The notes beneath the pieces are model-generated. The model was not told the origin of the DNA, did no database searches, and worked only from the letters and a program-made list of their open reading frames with translations. Below, piece after piece: positions 28,908 to 36,943 of a DNA stretch of 64,000 bases. The DNA lies in the NCBI RefSeq assembly GCF_900343145.1, contig NZ_LT996886.1:496001-560000 (forward strand). The letters run 5' to 3'. This stretch comes from Tessaracoccus timonensis (lineage in GTDB: Bacteria; Actinomycetota; Actinomycetes; Propionibacteriales; Propionibacteriaceae). Both the position numbers and the translations under genes were made by a program. How positions within the stretch are numbered: the first letter of the stretch is position 1; each line of letters starts with the position of its first letter.

Positions 28908-30338
28908 GTGAGCACCACCTTGCAACGAGGCGAGGCGAAGGAGGCCGCCACCGACAGCGGCCTCCACCGCTCCTTGAAGAACCGCCACATCCAGATGATC
29001 GCGCTCGGCGGCGCCATCGGCACGGGCCTGTTCTACGGCTCCGCCACCGGCATCCAGACCGCCGGACCGGGCATCATCCTCGCCTACATCCTGGGCGGCT
29101 GCGTGATCTTCTTCGTCATGCGAGCCCTTGGCGAGATGAGCGTCCACACGCCGGTCTCGGGCGCCTTCAGCTACTACGCGTACCGCAACTGGTCGAAGTT
29201 CGCCGGGTTCTTCTCCGGATGGAACTACTGGTTCAACTACATCCTGGTGTCGATGGCAGAGCTGGCCGTCGTCGGCACCTACATCAACTTCTGGTTCCCC
29301 CAGGTCCCGACGTGGCTCACCGCAGCCGTGTTCCTCTTCGTGATCACGGTCATCAACCTCATCGACGTCAAGGCGTACGGCGAGTTCGAGTTCTGGTTCG
29401 CGATCGTGAAGGTCGTCGCCATCTGCGCGATGATCCTCTTCGGCCTGGCCATGATCCTCTTCGGCATCGGCAACAGCGGCGATCCGATCGGGTTCAGCAA
29501 CCTCTGGGCCCACGGCGGCCTCCTGCCGCAGGGCCTCACCGGACTGGCCCTGTGCTTCGTCGTGGTGATGTTCAGCTTCGGCGGCGTCGAGCTCATCGGC
29601 ATCACCGCCGGCGAGGCGGACAACCCCCAGAAGTCGATCCCCAAGGCCATCAACCAGGTCGTCTACCGAATCCTCATCTTCTACATCGGCGCCATGATCG
29701 TGATCCTCGCGATCTTCCCCTGGACCGGCATCGACGGCAAGATGAGCCCCTTCGTGGCGATCTTCGACGGCATCGGCATCGCGGGCGCCGCCCACGTCCT
29801 GAACGTGGTCGTCCTCTCCGCGGCGGCATCGGCCTACAACTCGGGCCTCTACGCCAACGGCCGCATGCTCTACTCCCTGTCACAGCAGGGCAACGCACCG
29901 AAGTTCCTGGGAAAGCTCAACCGCTCGGGCGCACCGGTCAACGCCGTGCTCGTCTCGTCGGCCGCCACCTCGGTGGCCGTCGTCCTGGCCTTCCTCTTCC
30001 CGGACCAGGTCTTCCTGTACCTGATCTCGGTGGCGCTGGCCGCGGGCATCATCAACTGGGTCATGGTGATCGTCACCCAGATGCTGTTCCGCCGCCGCAT
30101 CGGCGCCGAGAACGTCTCCCTGCTGAAGTTCAAGATGCCGCTCTACCCGGTGTCCAACGTGGTCGTGCTCGTCGCACTGGTCTCGCTCTTCATCGGCATG
30201 GCGTTCATGCCCGACTACCGGATGGCCACCATCGTCGGCCCGATCTGGATCGTCGCCCTCAGCGTCGCGTACTTCCTGAAGTCACGAGGCGGGGGCAACC
30301 GGGAAACCGCCAAGGAAGCGGCCCGCGAGGCACAGTAG
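28908..30338 (+). CDS. APC-superfamily amino acid permease (AroP/PheP type)
   Basis: 476 residues, about 12 membrane segments, GTG start with AGGAGAG upstream. The N-terminal motif SLKNRHIQMIALGGAIGTGL and the downstream MRALGEMSVHTPVSGAFSYY are hallmarks of the AAT family of proton-coupled amino-acid importers. The location 25 bp behind tnaA suggests that tryptophan or another aromatic amino acid is the substrate; the sequence itself does not settle this. Confidence 0.9.
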   Translation: MSTTLQRGEAKEAATDSGLHRSLKNRHIQMIALGGAIGTGLFYGSATGIQTAGPGIILAYILGGCVIFFVMRALGEMSVHTPVSGAFSYYAYRNWSKFAGFFSGWNYWFNYILVSMAELAVVGTYINFWFPQVPTWLTAAVFLFVITVINLIDVKAYGEFEFWFAIVKVVAICAMILFGLAMILFGIGNSGDPIGFSNLWAHGGLLPQGLTGLALCFVVVMFSFGGVELIGITAGEADNPQKSIPKAINQVVYRILIFYIGAMIVILAIFPWTGIDGKMSPFVAIFDGIGIAGAAHVLNVVVLSAAASAYNSGLYANGRMLYSLSQQGNAPKFLGKLNRSGAPVNAVLVSSAATSVAVVLAFLFPDQVFLYLISVALAAGIINWVMVIVTQMLFRRRIGAENVSLLKFKMPLYPVSNVVVLVALVSLFIGMAFMPDYRMATIVGPIWIVALSVAYFLKSRGGGNRETAKEAAREAQ

Positions 30339-30351
30339 TCTCGACCACACC

Positions 30352-30373
30352 GGTGGGCCGACGTCGGCCCACC
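30352..30373. promoter_or_regulatory. 22-bp perfect palindrome before ridA
   Basis: GGTGGGCCGAC joined directly to its reverse complement in the 54-bp gap between permease and ridA, about 20 bp before the ridA start. Without a loop it is more likely a protein-binding or RNA-processing site than a terminator. Confidence 0.4.
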
Positions 30374-30392
30374 ACCACCCCAGGAGGAAAGC

Positions 30393-30764
30393 ATGGAGAT
30401 CATCAGCACCGACGCCGCCCCGGCAGCGATCGGCCCGTACTCGCAGGCGGTCCGCGTGGGCGACTTCGTCTACGCCTCGGGCGCCATCCCCCTCACCCCG
30501 GACGGTGTGCAGGTGGCCGGTGACAGCGCGGCCCAGGCACGGCAGTGCCTGGACAACGTGGAGGCCGTGCTCGCCGCTGCTGGCCTGACGCTGGCCAACG
30601 TCGTGAAGACCACCGTGTTCCTGACGAACATGGACGACTTCGCCGCGGTGAACGAGGTCTACGGCTCGCGGTTCGCCGAGCCGTACCCGGCCCGCTCCGC
30701 AGTCGCCGTCGCCGCCCTGCCGAAGGGCGTCAACGTCGAGATCGAGGTCATCGCGCAGGCCTGA
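30393..30764 (+). CDS. ridA: 2-iminobutanoate/2-iminopropanoate deaminase RidA
   Basis: 123 residues, nearly full family length. IGPYSQAVRVGDFVYASG at the N-terminus, NVEAVLAAAGLTLANVVKTT in the middle, and YPARSAVAVAALPKGVNVEIEV with the essential Arg (E. coli R105) at the end. It hydrolyses reactive enamine/imine intermediates such as 2-aminoacrylate, which PLP enzymes release. Since TnaA makes aminoacrylate in every turnover, RidA in the same operon would guard other PLP enzymes. Start ATG with AGGAGG eight bases upstream. Confidence 0.95.
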   Translation: MEIISTDAAPAAIGPYSQAVRVGDFVYASGAIPLTPDGVQVAGDSAAQARQCLDNVEAVLAAAGLTLANVVKTTVFLTNMDDFAAVNEVYGSRFAEPYPARSAVAVAALPKGVNVEIEVIAQA

Positions 30765-30772
30765 GCGCACCC

Positions 30773-30818
30773 AAGGATCAAGCCCTGTTGCGGTTTCCCG
30801 CAACAGGGCTTGATCCTT
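30773..30818. terminator. Strong bidirectional terminator between ridA and nnr
   Basis: Perfect 21-bp stem (30773-30793 with 30798-30818) with a 4-nt TTTC loop; it stands 8 bp after the ridA stop and 15 bp before the stop of the converging nnr gene. It closes the tna operon and seals it from its neighbour. Confidence 0.85.
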
Positions 30819-30833
30819 GTCTCCGGACGCGCT

Positions 30834-32210
30834 TCAGCGGGCGGCGAGCTCCGCGACGACGTACGCCATCTCCACCGCGATCCGATCGGGAGGGAACGGA
30901 CCCGGGAGCCGAGCCGCCGCCATCGCCTGCAGACTCGCCGCGACGACGCCCGCCCGCCACGCCGGCAGCCCAGCGGCCAGCAGCGCTCCGCAGCTGCCCG
31001 CCAGCACGTCCCCCGAACCAGCCTGCCCGGTCCACGCCGGACCGCCGACCGCGATCGTCGCCCGGCCCGACGGCTCGGCCGCCACCTGCGTGGCCCCCTT
31101 GAGCAGCACCGTGGCCCCGGTGCGCGCGGCGGCCGACCGGGCCGAGCCCACCGGATCCGCCTCCACCTGCGCTCGCTCGACGCCGAGCAGCGTCGCCAGC
31201 TCGCCGGCGTGCGGAGTGAGGAGCCATCCCTCCATGCCGACCTCCGGGAGGCATCGAAGGGCCTCCGCGTCGGCGACGACGGGCACCCCCGCCTCGACGG
31301 CGCGGGCCATGCGCGCGGGATCGGGGCCGCCCCACCCGGAGCCGACGACGAGGGCCTGCACCCGCCCCTGCCCCAGGACCACGCTGGGGCGGCGACCCAG
31401 CACGAGCTCCCCCGGCACCGGCCCGAGCTGCCGCACCATGCCCGTGCCGGCGTGCAGCGCGCCCTCGATCCCGAGCAGCGCGGCGCCCGGGTAGTCGGCG
31501 GAGCCGGTGTCCAGCCCGACGACGCCGCGGGTGTACTTGTGACTCTCCGGCCCGGGGACGGGCAGCCAGACCGCGACGTCGGAGGCTTCGGCCACGCGGA
31601 GGTCGTCGTCGGGCACCGGGATGCCGATGTCCGCCACCACGACGTCGCCGCACCGGGATGCCGCGGGTTGGAGGACGTGGCAGGGCTTGCGGGCCGCGAA
31701 GGTCAGCGTGCGGGTGGTGTGGAAGGACTCCCCCGGCCTCGCCGCGTCGGCGTCCAGCCCGCTGGGCAGGTCGACGGCCAGTACCGGGACCTCGAGGTCG
31801 CGGGCCGCGCGGGCGCAGAGGGCGACGTCGTCGGGCAGACCGGGCCGGGCGCCGATGCCGGTGAAGGCGTCGACGACCACCCCCACCTCGTCGAGCGCGC
31901 GCGTCGCGCAGGCGGCGTCCACCTCCTCGCAGCCGGCGGCCCTGGCGGCGTCGAGTCCGGACGCGTGAGCCCGACCCGCGGCGAGCCAGAGCAGCACGCG
32001 CCGCTCGGCGGCGAGTTCGGCGGCCGCGAAGAGCCCGTCGCCGCCGTTGTTGCCCGGGCCCACCACCACGAGGACGTCCCCGTCGAACGAGCGTGCCGCC
32101 TCCGCGACGGCGGCTGCGGCGCGCTGCATGAGCGGGACACCGTCGTCGAGGAACGGCTGCTCGAGCGAACGCATGCGCTCGGCCGTCACGACGGGCCTCA
32201 AGACTCGCAC
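30834..32210 (-). CDS. nnr: Bifunctional NAD(P)HX epimerase / ADP-dependent dehydratase
   Basis: Repairs hydrated NAD(P)H. 458 residues in two domains: epimerase (YjeF-N) at about 1-205 with [18 protein letters not shown] and [13 protein letters not shown], and dehydratase (YjeF-C) at about 220-455 with [33 protein letters not shown] and [20 protein letters not shown] start, overlapping acpS by 13 nt. In mycobacteria this gene lies between glmS and alr-tsaE; here alr is absent and the tna island and other genes separate nnr from the tsa operon. Confidence 0.93.
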   Translation of the reverse strand: MRVLRPVVTAERMRSLEQPFLDDGVPLMQRAAAAVAEAARSFDGDVLVVVGPGNNGGDGLFAAAELAAERRVLLWLAAGRAHASGLDAARAAGCEEVDAACATRALDEVGVVVDAFTGIGARPGLPDDVALCARAARDLEVPVLAVDLPSGLDADAARPGESFHTTRTLTFAARKPCHVLQPAASRCGDVVVADIGIPVPDDDLRVAEASDVAVWLPVPGPESHKYTRGVVGLDTGSADYPGAALLGIEGALHAGTGMVRQLGPVPGELVLGRRPSVVLGQGRVQALVVGSGWGGPDPARMARAVEAGVPVVADAEALRCLPEVGMEGWLLTPHAGELATLLGVERAQVEADPVGSARSAAARTGATVLLKGATQVAAEPSGRATIAVGGPAWTGQAGSGDVLAGSCGALLAAGLPAWRAGVVAASLQAMAAARLPGPFPPDRIAVEMAYVVAELAAR

Positions 32211-32548
32211 ACCACCATCGCGGTGGCGAATCCACCGTCATGCGACAAGGACAGATGCACATGCTGCACGCCGAGCTCGCCGAGGCGTTGCGCGACCGTA
32301 CCCGTGCACCGAAACGAGGGGCGACGGTGCTCGTCGCGGACCACTTCGCAGTCCAACCAGCGCAATCCGCCAGGCGCGCCGAGCGCCTTGGCGAGAGCCT
32401 CCTTGGCAGCAAAACGAGCCGCGCGCGACTCCATCGAGAGCTCCTGCTCGTCGGGCGTGAGCAGCCTCGCGGCCAGCCCAGGGTTCCGGGTGAGGGCAGC
32501 CTCGAAGCGTTCGACGGCGACGAGGTCGGTTCCGATTCCCACGATCAT
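32198..32548 (-). CDS. acpS: Holo-acyl-carrier-protein synthase
   Basis: Transfers 4'-phosphopantetheine from CoA to ACP. 116 residues, the usual size of the AcpS type. Mg-binding Asp in [15 protein letters not shown] and Glu in [16 protein letters not shown], followed by the ending [16 protein letters not shown]. The gene is followed by nnr with a 13-nt overlap. coaA, which supplies the CoA precursor, is encoded 7 kb away. Confidence 0.95.
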   Translation of the reverse strand: MIVGIGTDLVAVERFEAALTRNPGLAARLLTPDEQELSMESRAARFAAKEALAKALGAPGGLRWLDCEVVRDEHRRPSFRCTGTVAQRLGELGVQHVHLSLSHDGGFATAMVVCES

Positions 32549-32558
32549 GCGTGGAAGC

Positions 32559-32711
32559 CTAGCTGTTGTGCCCTGTGAGGTTGGTTACTCGTGTGGCTGG
32601 TGGGTCGGCCATGAAGTGCGTTTGCGGCTGAAACCCTTTCGCCCATCGTGTCGGCGCATCCGAGTGAGGCAACACCGGCAGGGCCAGCTCCCTGGGCTCA
32701 GTCGTTCGCAT
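32559..32711 (-). pseudogene. Vestigial fourth start of the lipoprotein array (50-codon frame)
   Basis: The last lipoprotein gene ends with the same overlapping start context as the earlier ones (ATGCGAACGACT within its last codons), which opens a frame MRTTEPRELALPV. After MRTT the sequence no longer resembles a lipoprotein and the frame stops after 50 codons, 10 bp before acpS. It looks like the scar of a lost array member; a real coupled small protein cannot be excluded. Confidence 0.4.
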
Positions 32712-33408
32712 AAAACTCCACCAACTTACCCAACTCCGCCACCATCGCCTCCAGCCCCAGCGGCGGATCACCAACATAAGTCAGCGTGATCACACCATCA
32801 TCGGCCACCACCACACACGTGGGATGCGGAACTTTGCTGCAGGTTGCAAAACCCACCTGCTCGATATCCTGCGACGCGGACACGAACGAGCGGTAACCCT
32901 CGATGCTATTCACCTGGAGCTGGAGGTCATAGCTAGCCCCACGATCCTGCTGCTCCTGATAGATCCTCGCCCGCGAGAAAACCGTCGACCACTCATCCGC
33001 AACATGCGCGAACCCCCCAACCTCCGCCGGATCAGCAGCAGGCAACCGCCCATCAAACAACGACGCAAACACCACCGGCGGCGGCATACCCGCAAACTCC
33101 GACAAACTCGGATCCCAACCCACCAACACCGGCGCAGGCCACCTCGGATCCTCCACCACATCCACCCGCGACGACGGCTCCACCGACGCCCCAGGCGACG
33201 AACCCACCGACGACTCCGAAGCCCGCGACGTTGACTCCCCCGATGCCTCAGGCGACGGACCCACCGAGGCTTCCGCACCCGACGACGACGGCTCCGCAGA
33301 CCCCACCCCCGAACCCGAACTCGGACCACAAGCGGCCAGACCCACAACAGACACCACGGCCAGCGCCCCCATGGATGCCCGTATCCACCGCGGCTTAGTC
33401 GTTCGCAT
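32698..33408 (-). CDS. Tandem lipoprotein paralogue 3
   Basis: 236 residues from the ATG at 33408, which lies within the last codons of paralogue 2 (14-nt overlap). Lipoprotein signal MRTTKPRWIRASMGALAVVS ending in the lipobox GLAAC. A Ser/Glu/Pro-rich linker (GAEASVGPSPEASGE, SSVGSSPGASVEPSS) leads to a folded domain of about 150 residues starting at VEDPRWPAPVLVGWDPS. That domain has two cysteines (FATCSKVPHPTCVVV). It is almost identical to paralogue 2 except at a patch (LQLQVNSIEGYRSF in place of LQVQVNSVGMYGAF). I do not recognise the domain. The frame is open to 33474, but the extra N-terminal codons are Trp/Arg-rich antiphase sequence and not part of the gene. Confidence 0.8.
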   Translation of the reverse strand: MRTTKPRWIRASMGALAVVSVVGLAACGPSSGSGVGSAEPSSSGAEASVGPSPEASGESTSRASESSVGSSPGASVEPSSRVDVVEDPRWPAPVLVGWDPSLSEFAGMPPPVVFASLFDGRLPAADPAEVGGFAHVADEWSTVFSRARIYQEQQDRGASYDLQLQVNSIEGYRSFVSASQDIEQVGFATCSKVPHPTCVVVADDGVITLTYVGDPPLGLEAMVAELGKLVEFYAND

Positions 33409-34105
33409 AAAACTCCACCAACTTACCCAACTCCGCCACCATCGCTTCCAGCCCCAGCGGCGGATTACCGACATAAGTCAGCCTGATCACACCATCATCG
33501 GCCACCACCACACACGTGGGATGCGGAACTTTGCTGCAGGTTGCAAAACCCACCTGCTCGATATCCTGCGACGCGGACACGAACGCGCCGTACATCCCGA
33601 CGCTATTCACCTGGACCTGGAGGTCATAGCTAGCCCCACGATCCTGCCGCTCCTGATAGATCCTCGCCCGCGAAAAAACCGTCGACCACTCATCCACAAC
33701 ATGCGCGAACCCCCCAACCTCCGCCGGATCAGCAGCAGGCAACCGCCCATCAAACAACGACGCAAACACCACCGGCGGCGGCATACCCGCAAACTCCGAC
33801 AAACTCGGATCCCAACCCACCAACACCGGCGCAGGCCACCTCGGATCCTCCACCACATCCACCCGCGACGACGGCTCCACCGACGCCCCAGGCGACGAAC
33901 CCACCGACGACTCCGAAGCCCGCGACGTTGACTCCCCCGATGCCTCAGGCGACGGACCCACCGAGGCTTCCGCACCCGACGACGACGGCTCCGCAGACCC
34001 CACCCCCGAACCCGAACTCGGACCACAAGCGGCCAGACCCACAACAGACGCCACGGCCAGCGCCCCCATGGATGCCCGTATCCACCGCGGCTTAGTCGTT
34101 CGCAT
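33395..34105 (-). CDS. Tandem lipoprotein paralogue 2
   Basis: 236 residues, same signal peptide, lipobox GLAAC, linker and domain as paralogue 3. Small differences include HVVDEW for HVADEW and YVGNPP for YVGDPP. The start codon overlaps the end of paralogue 1 by 14 nt (stop 34092-34094, start 34103-34105), which strongly suggests termination-reinitiation. The near-identity of about 700 bp to the adjacent copy points to recent duplication or ongoing gene conversion and makes the array recombination-prone. Function unknown; exported and anchored outside by a lipid. Confidence 0.82.
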   Translation of the reverse strand: MRTTKPRWIRASMGALAVASVVGLAACGPSSGSGVGSAEPSSSGAEASVGPSPEASGESTSRASESSVGSSPGASVEPSSRVDVVEDPRWPAPVLVGWDPSLSEFAGMPPPVVFASLFDGRLPAADPAEVGGFAHVVDEWSTVFSRARIYQERQDRGASYDLQVQVNSVGMYGAFVSASQDIEQVGFATCSKVPHPTCVVVADDGVIRLTYVGNPPLGLEAMVAELGKLVEFYAND

Positions 34106-34766
34106 AAAACTCCACCAACTTACCCAACTCCGCCACCATCGCCTCCAGCCCCAGCGGCGGATCACCGACATAAGTCAGCCTGATCACACCATCATCGGCC
34201 ACCACCACACACGTGGGATGCGGAACTTTGCTGCAGGTTGCAAAACCCACCTGCTCGATATCCTGCGACGCGGACACGAACGCGCCGTACATCCCGACGC
34301 TATTCACCTGGACCTGGAGGTCATAGCTAGCCCCACGATCCTGCTGCTCCTGATAGATCCTCGCCCGCGAGAAAACCGTCGACCACTCATCCGCAACATG
34401 CGCGAACCCCCCAACCTCCGCCGGATCAGCAGCAGGCAACCGCCCATCAAACAACGACGCAAACACCACCGGCGGCGGCATACCCGCAAACTCCGACAAA
34501 CTCGGATCCCAACCCACCAACACCGGCGCAGGCCACCTCGGATCCTCCACCACCATCGGCCCAGAAGACGGACCGGTCGGCTCCTCCGACGACCGACCCA
34601 CCGACGACTCCGAAGCCCGCAACGTAGACTCCCCCGACCCCCCAGACGACGGCTCCACCGAGGCCCCCCTCCCCGACGACGACGGCTCCACCCCCGAACC
34701 ACAAGCGGCCAACGCAACGGAGACCATAACCGCCACGATCAGCGCGGGAATGCGTCGCATCTCCAT
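34092..34766 (-). CDS. Tandem lipoprotein paralogue 1
   Basis: 224 residues. Start ATG 34766 behind AGGAGAAAC; the signal MEMRRIPALIVAVMVSVALAAC has a lipobox LAAC but differs from the other two copies. The linker (SSSGRGASVEPSSGGSGE) is also different and shorter. From VVEDPRWPAPVLVGWDPS on it matches the others almost residue for residue. It lies 39 bp behind the WxG helical protein, so the array belongs to the T7SS-like operon. With a divergent head and conserved body, this copy is probably the founder of the array. Candidate roles are partner, receptor or immunity protein for the secreted products of the operon; none is proven. Confidence 0.82.
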   Translation of the reverse strand: MEMRRIPALIVAVMVSVALAACGSGVEPSSSGRGASVEPSSGGSGESTLRASESSVGRSSEEPTGPSSGPMVVEDPRWPAPVLVGWDPSLSEFAGMPPPVVFASLFDGRLPAADPAEVGGFAHVADEWSTVFSRARIYQEQQDRGASYDLQVQVNSVGMYGAFVSASQDIEQVGFATCSKVPHPTCVVVADDGVIRLTYVGDPPLGLEAMVAELGKLVEFYAND

Positions 34767-34805
34767 GTTTCTCCTTCCGACAACGCCTGTGGGGCGGGAT
34801 AGCTT

Positions 34806-35738
34806 TCAGCGCTTCGCTGCCTGCACGGGCACGAGACAGACATCGAGTTCGACACTGTCGTCCAGATCGCGGCCTGCCACTCCCGCACCCTGCTTGGCGG
34901 CAGTATCCGCCAAGGAAGTGCCCGTCGGCCACCCTGCTGCGATGACCGCGGGAGAGGCTGCCTGGCGCTGCACCTCGCCGGCCAGAGCCTCACTCGGTGC
35001 GTTCGCCATGCTCAGCGCGCGCTTAATCTCAAGTGTCGCTTGGGAGACGGCCGTCGTGAAGTTGGCCGTGTTCATGTAGTAGTCTTTCGGACCTCCCGGC
35101 ACGTCTTTCCGTGCCTGCTCGAGGGCCTTCGCCAGGGAACCCTGCACCGCGGTGAGCACCGCTTCGTTGTACTCTAGGGCCGCGGCAAACGTGTCCCGCA
35201 TCGCTAACGCCATGGGCACATATTCCCTGACGGCCTGGTCTTGCACCTTGGCCATCGTCCGATACACCTCAGCGGCCTGGCCTGCCCATCCCTCGATCTC
35301 CTGGAAGCTGGGCAACCGCTTCTCAGGTTCACGCAAGGCCTCGTGCACCCGCATCCACTGCTGGCCCTCCGCTCGAAGCTTCTTCGGAACGTCGAGGTGC
35401 ACCGTCGCTTTCGCCACTTCGCTGCGAAGCTCCTCCAGTGCCTGCTTCGCTCCTTCGACGAGCTCTTCAATGTCTTCCTCGAACCGGGCCTTGTCCGCCC
35501 AGTAGTTGAAGCCGTGCTTACTGAACTCGCCCAACTCGGACCAGAAGGATCTGGACTTCGCCTTATCACGCTGCTCTGCTGCCTCACGCGCGGCCTCGAA
35601 CTGACCGATCGTCTCCGGAATGCGTTGGTACTCGCCCCCGCCCTTCGAGATGAGCCCGGCGTGCTCGCTACGGAACTGCGCGGTAGCCGCCAGGAGCCCT
35701 CCGGCACCGATGCCCGCGCTTGCTTGCTGGAAACTCAC
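34806..35738 (-). CDS. Helical WxG-motif protein, T7SS-associated candidate
   Basis: 310 residues, predicted mostly alpha-helical with no signal peptide. Coiled-coil-like stretches are at about 45-110 (FEAAREAAEQRDKAKSR, FEEDIEELVEGAKQALEELR). A WxG motif in helix-turn-helix setting is at 151-153 (EIEGWAGQAAEVYRTMAKV), as in WXG100/PPE/EspB-like proteins. The end is variable and Ala/Gly-rich. The start overlaps the stop of the preceding gene by 4 nt, so the two are made together, as with paired ESX substrates. No enzymatic or toxin motif was recognised. Confidence 0.75.
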   Translation of the reverse strand: MSFQQASAGIGAGGLLAATAQFRSEHAGLISKGGGEYQRIPETIGQFEAAREAAEQRDKAKSRSFWSELGEFSKHGFNYWADKARFEEDIEELVEGAKQALEELRSEVAKATVHLDVPKKLRAEGQQWMRVHEALREPEKRLPSFQEIEGWAGQAAEVYRTMAKVQDQAVREYVPMALAMRDTFAAALEYNEAVLTAVQGSLAKALEQARKDVPGGPKDYYMNTANFTTAVSQATLEIKRALSMANAPSEALAGEVQRQAASPAVIAAGWPTGTSLADTAAKQGAGVAGRDLDDSVELDVCLVPVQAAKR

Positions 35739-36943
35739 TGGGCCACTCCCATCTGTCCACCGATCGAGGCATTAATCTGCTCCCGCTCGTCATAATCCGC
35801 CGCGGTAAGACGCAATCTCTGGGCGATACCCGAGAACTCGCGCGAGGCCTCGTCGGACCACTTGTTGGTTTTCTCCGCCAGCGCCCGCGCCTCACGGAGG
35901 GCTGGCCCGGCGAAACCGAAGTTTTCCGGCTGCACCATCTGGGGGATCTGAACCGACACCTGCTCGGACGTCTCGTCCCAGGCCTTCGCGAAATCACGCA
36001 GCTTGCTCGAGTCGACGGTGAAATCTCCGCCGCCAGCACCGCCTCCGCCACCGGAGCCGCCGCCCGTACCATCGGAGATGCCACCCGCACCGATACCGGC
36101 GCCGCCCATGCTCGTCGGGTCTGCCACACCGCCTGCGTCGTTGATGCCGCCCTTGTGCGGGATGCCACCGAGGCGGTTGACGCCCCCGCCACCGAGACCG
36201 TCGGGGCCGCCTCCGGAGGAAGGAGCCTTGATCCCCCCACCGTGGGGGCCGGAAAAGCTAGGCGACGGGACGTCTCCCCCGCCGCGAGGACCGGAGCCGA
36301 AGCCTTCGCCGAGGCCGGGGCCGTCGACACCGGGGATGTTGCCGGCGCGAGGGATGTAGCCGGGAACGAGGTTGCTATAGATGGGATCGCCGGGCATGAC
36401 TGCTCCGGCATCACCGCCCGGATGCCGGGGGTCACCAGGAAAAATCGGGTCACCAAGCTTCCACCCTTCCGGAAGGGAGCCATCCGAACCACCAGCCGCT
36501 TGCACGCCGCCGAACCCCGATCCACTGCCCAAACCGAGCCCACCAGCGCCCGCACCGCCACCCGCCGCGAGCCCGCCGGCGCCAGCTCCGGCACCGCGCA
36601 TCACGCCTGCGGCACCGAGAGCACTCATCGGTCCCGCACCCATCGCGCCTGCGGCGCCAGCCTGACCAACGGCCGCGCCCATTCCTGCACCCATGGCGCC
36701 CGAGGCGCCGGCCGCACCAGCTCCGGTGGCACCAGCGCCACCGCCGGCGCCACCCATCATCATCGGCGGCATCATGCCCTGCTGGCCGCCCTTGCTCTTG
36801 CCTCCGCTGGCGTTGGGGTTGATCAACCTCTCGCGAAGATCGTCGTCGTGCACGAGGTCATCGCTCTCCGCGAAAATTCCACGCATAGTGGATTCCGCGG
36901 CGCGACGCTGAAGCGCCTTCCACATTTCCTCTGCGTCGGTCAT
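35735..36943 (-). CDS. Gly-rich EspC/WXG100-like protein with YxxxE secretion signal
   Basis: 402 residues in three parts. Residues 1-50 are charged (MTDAEEMWKALQRRAAESTM). Residues 50-305 are Gly/Ala/Pro/Met-rich low complexity with repeats such as MGAGMGA and PGDPRHPGGD. Residues 305-402 form a helical hairpin domain of the WXG100/EspC type: VDSSKLRDFAKAWDETSEQV, then a W at 362 (KWSDEASREF) and LRLTAADYDEREQINASIGG. Y384-D-E-R-E388 is the general type VII signal YxxxD/E, located after the second helix as in EspC. This is a likely ESX substrate, yet no EccB, EccC, EccD, EccE or mycosin gene is in the window. Overlaps both neighbours by 4 nt. Confidence 0.78.
   Translation of the reverse strand: MTDAEEMWKALQRRAAESTMRGIFAESDDLVHDDDLRERLINPNASGGKSKGGQQGMMPPMMMGGAGGGAGATGAGAAGASGAMGAGMGAAVGQAGAAGAMGAGPMSALGAAGVMRGAGAGAGGLAAGGGAGAGGLGLGSGSGFGGVQAAGGSDGSLPEGWKLGDPIFPGDPRHPGGDAGAVMPGDPIYSNLVPGYIPRAGNIPGVDGPGLGEGFGSGPRGGGDVPSPSFSGPHGGGIKAPSSGGGPDGLGGGGVNRLGGIPHKGGINDAGGVADPTSMGGAGIGAGGISDGTGGGSGGGGGAGGGDFTVDSSKLRDFAKAWDETSEQVSVQIPQMVQPENFGFAGPALREARALAEKTNKWSDEASREFSGIAQRLRLTAADYDEREQINASIGGQMGVAQ

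Noticed and set aside
30778..32412. 544-codon minus-strand frame over nnr and acpS
   Set aside because: Other frame of the same strand; translation is an Arg/Gly-rich run, while nnr and acpS show full domain motifs.
34106..34171. Trp-rich N-terminal extension (MSVIRRWGW...) of lipoproteins 2 and 3
   Set aside because: It is the other frame of the preceding copy's C-terminus. The lipoprotein signal begins at MRTTKPRW.
32698..34766. CRISPR-like or satellite repeat
   Set aside because: The repeats are ~700-bp coding units with intact frames, not short repeats with spacers.
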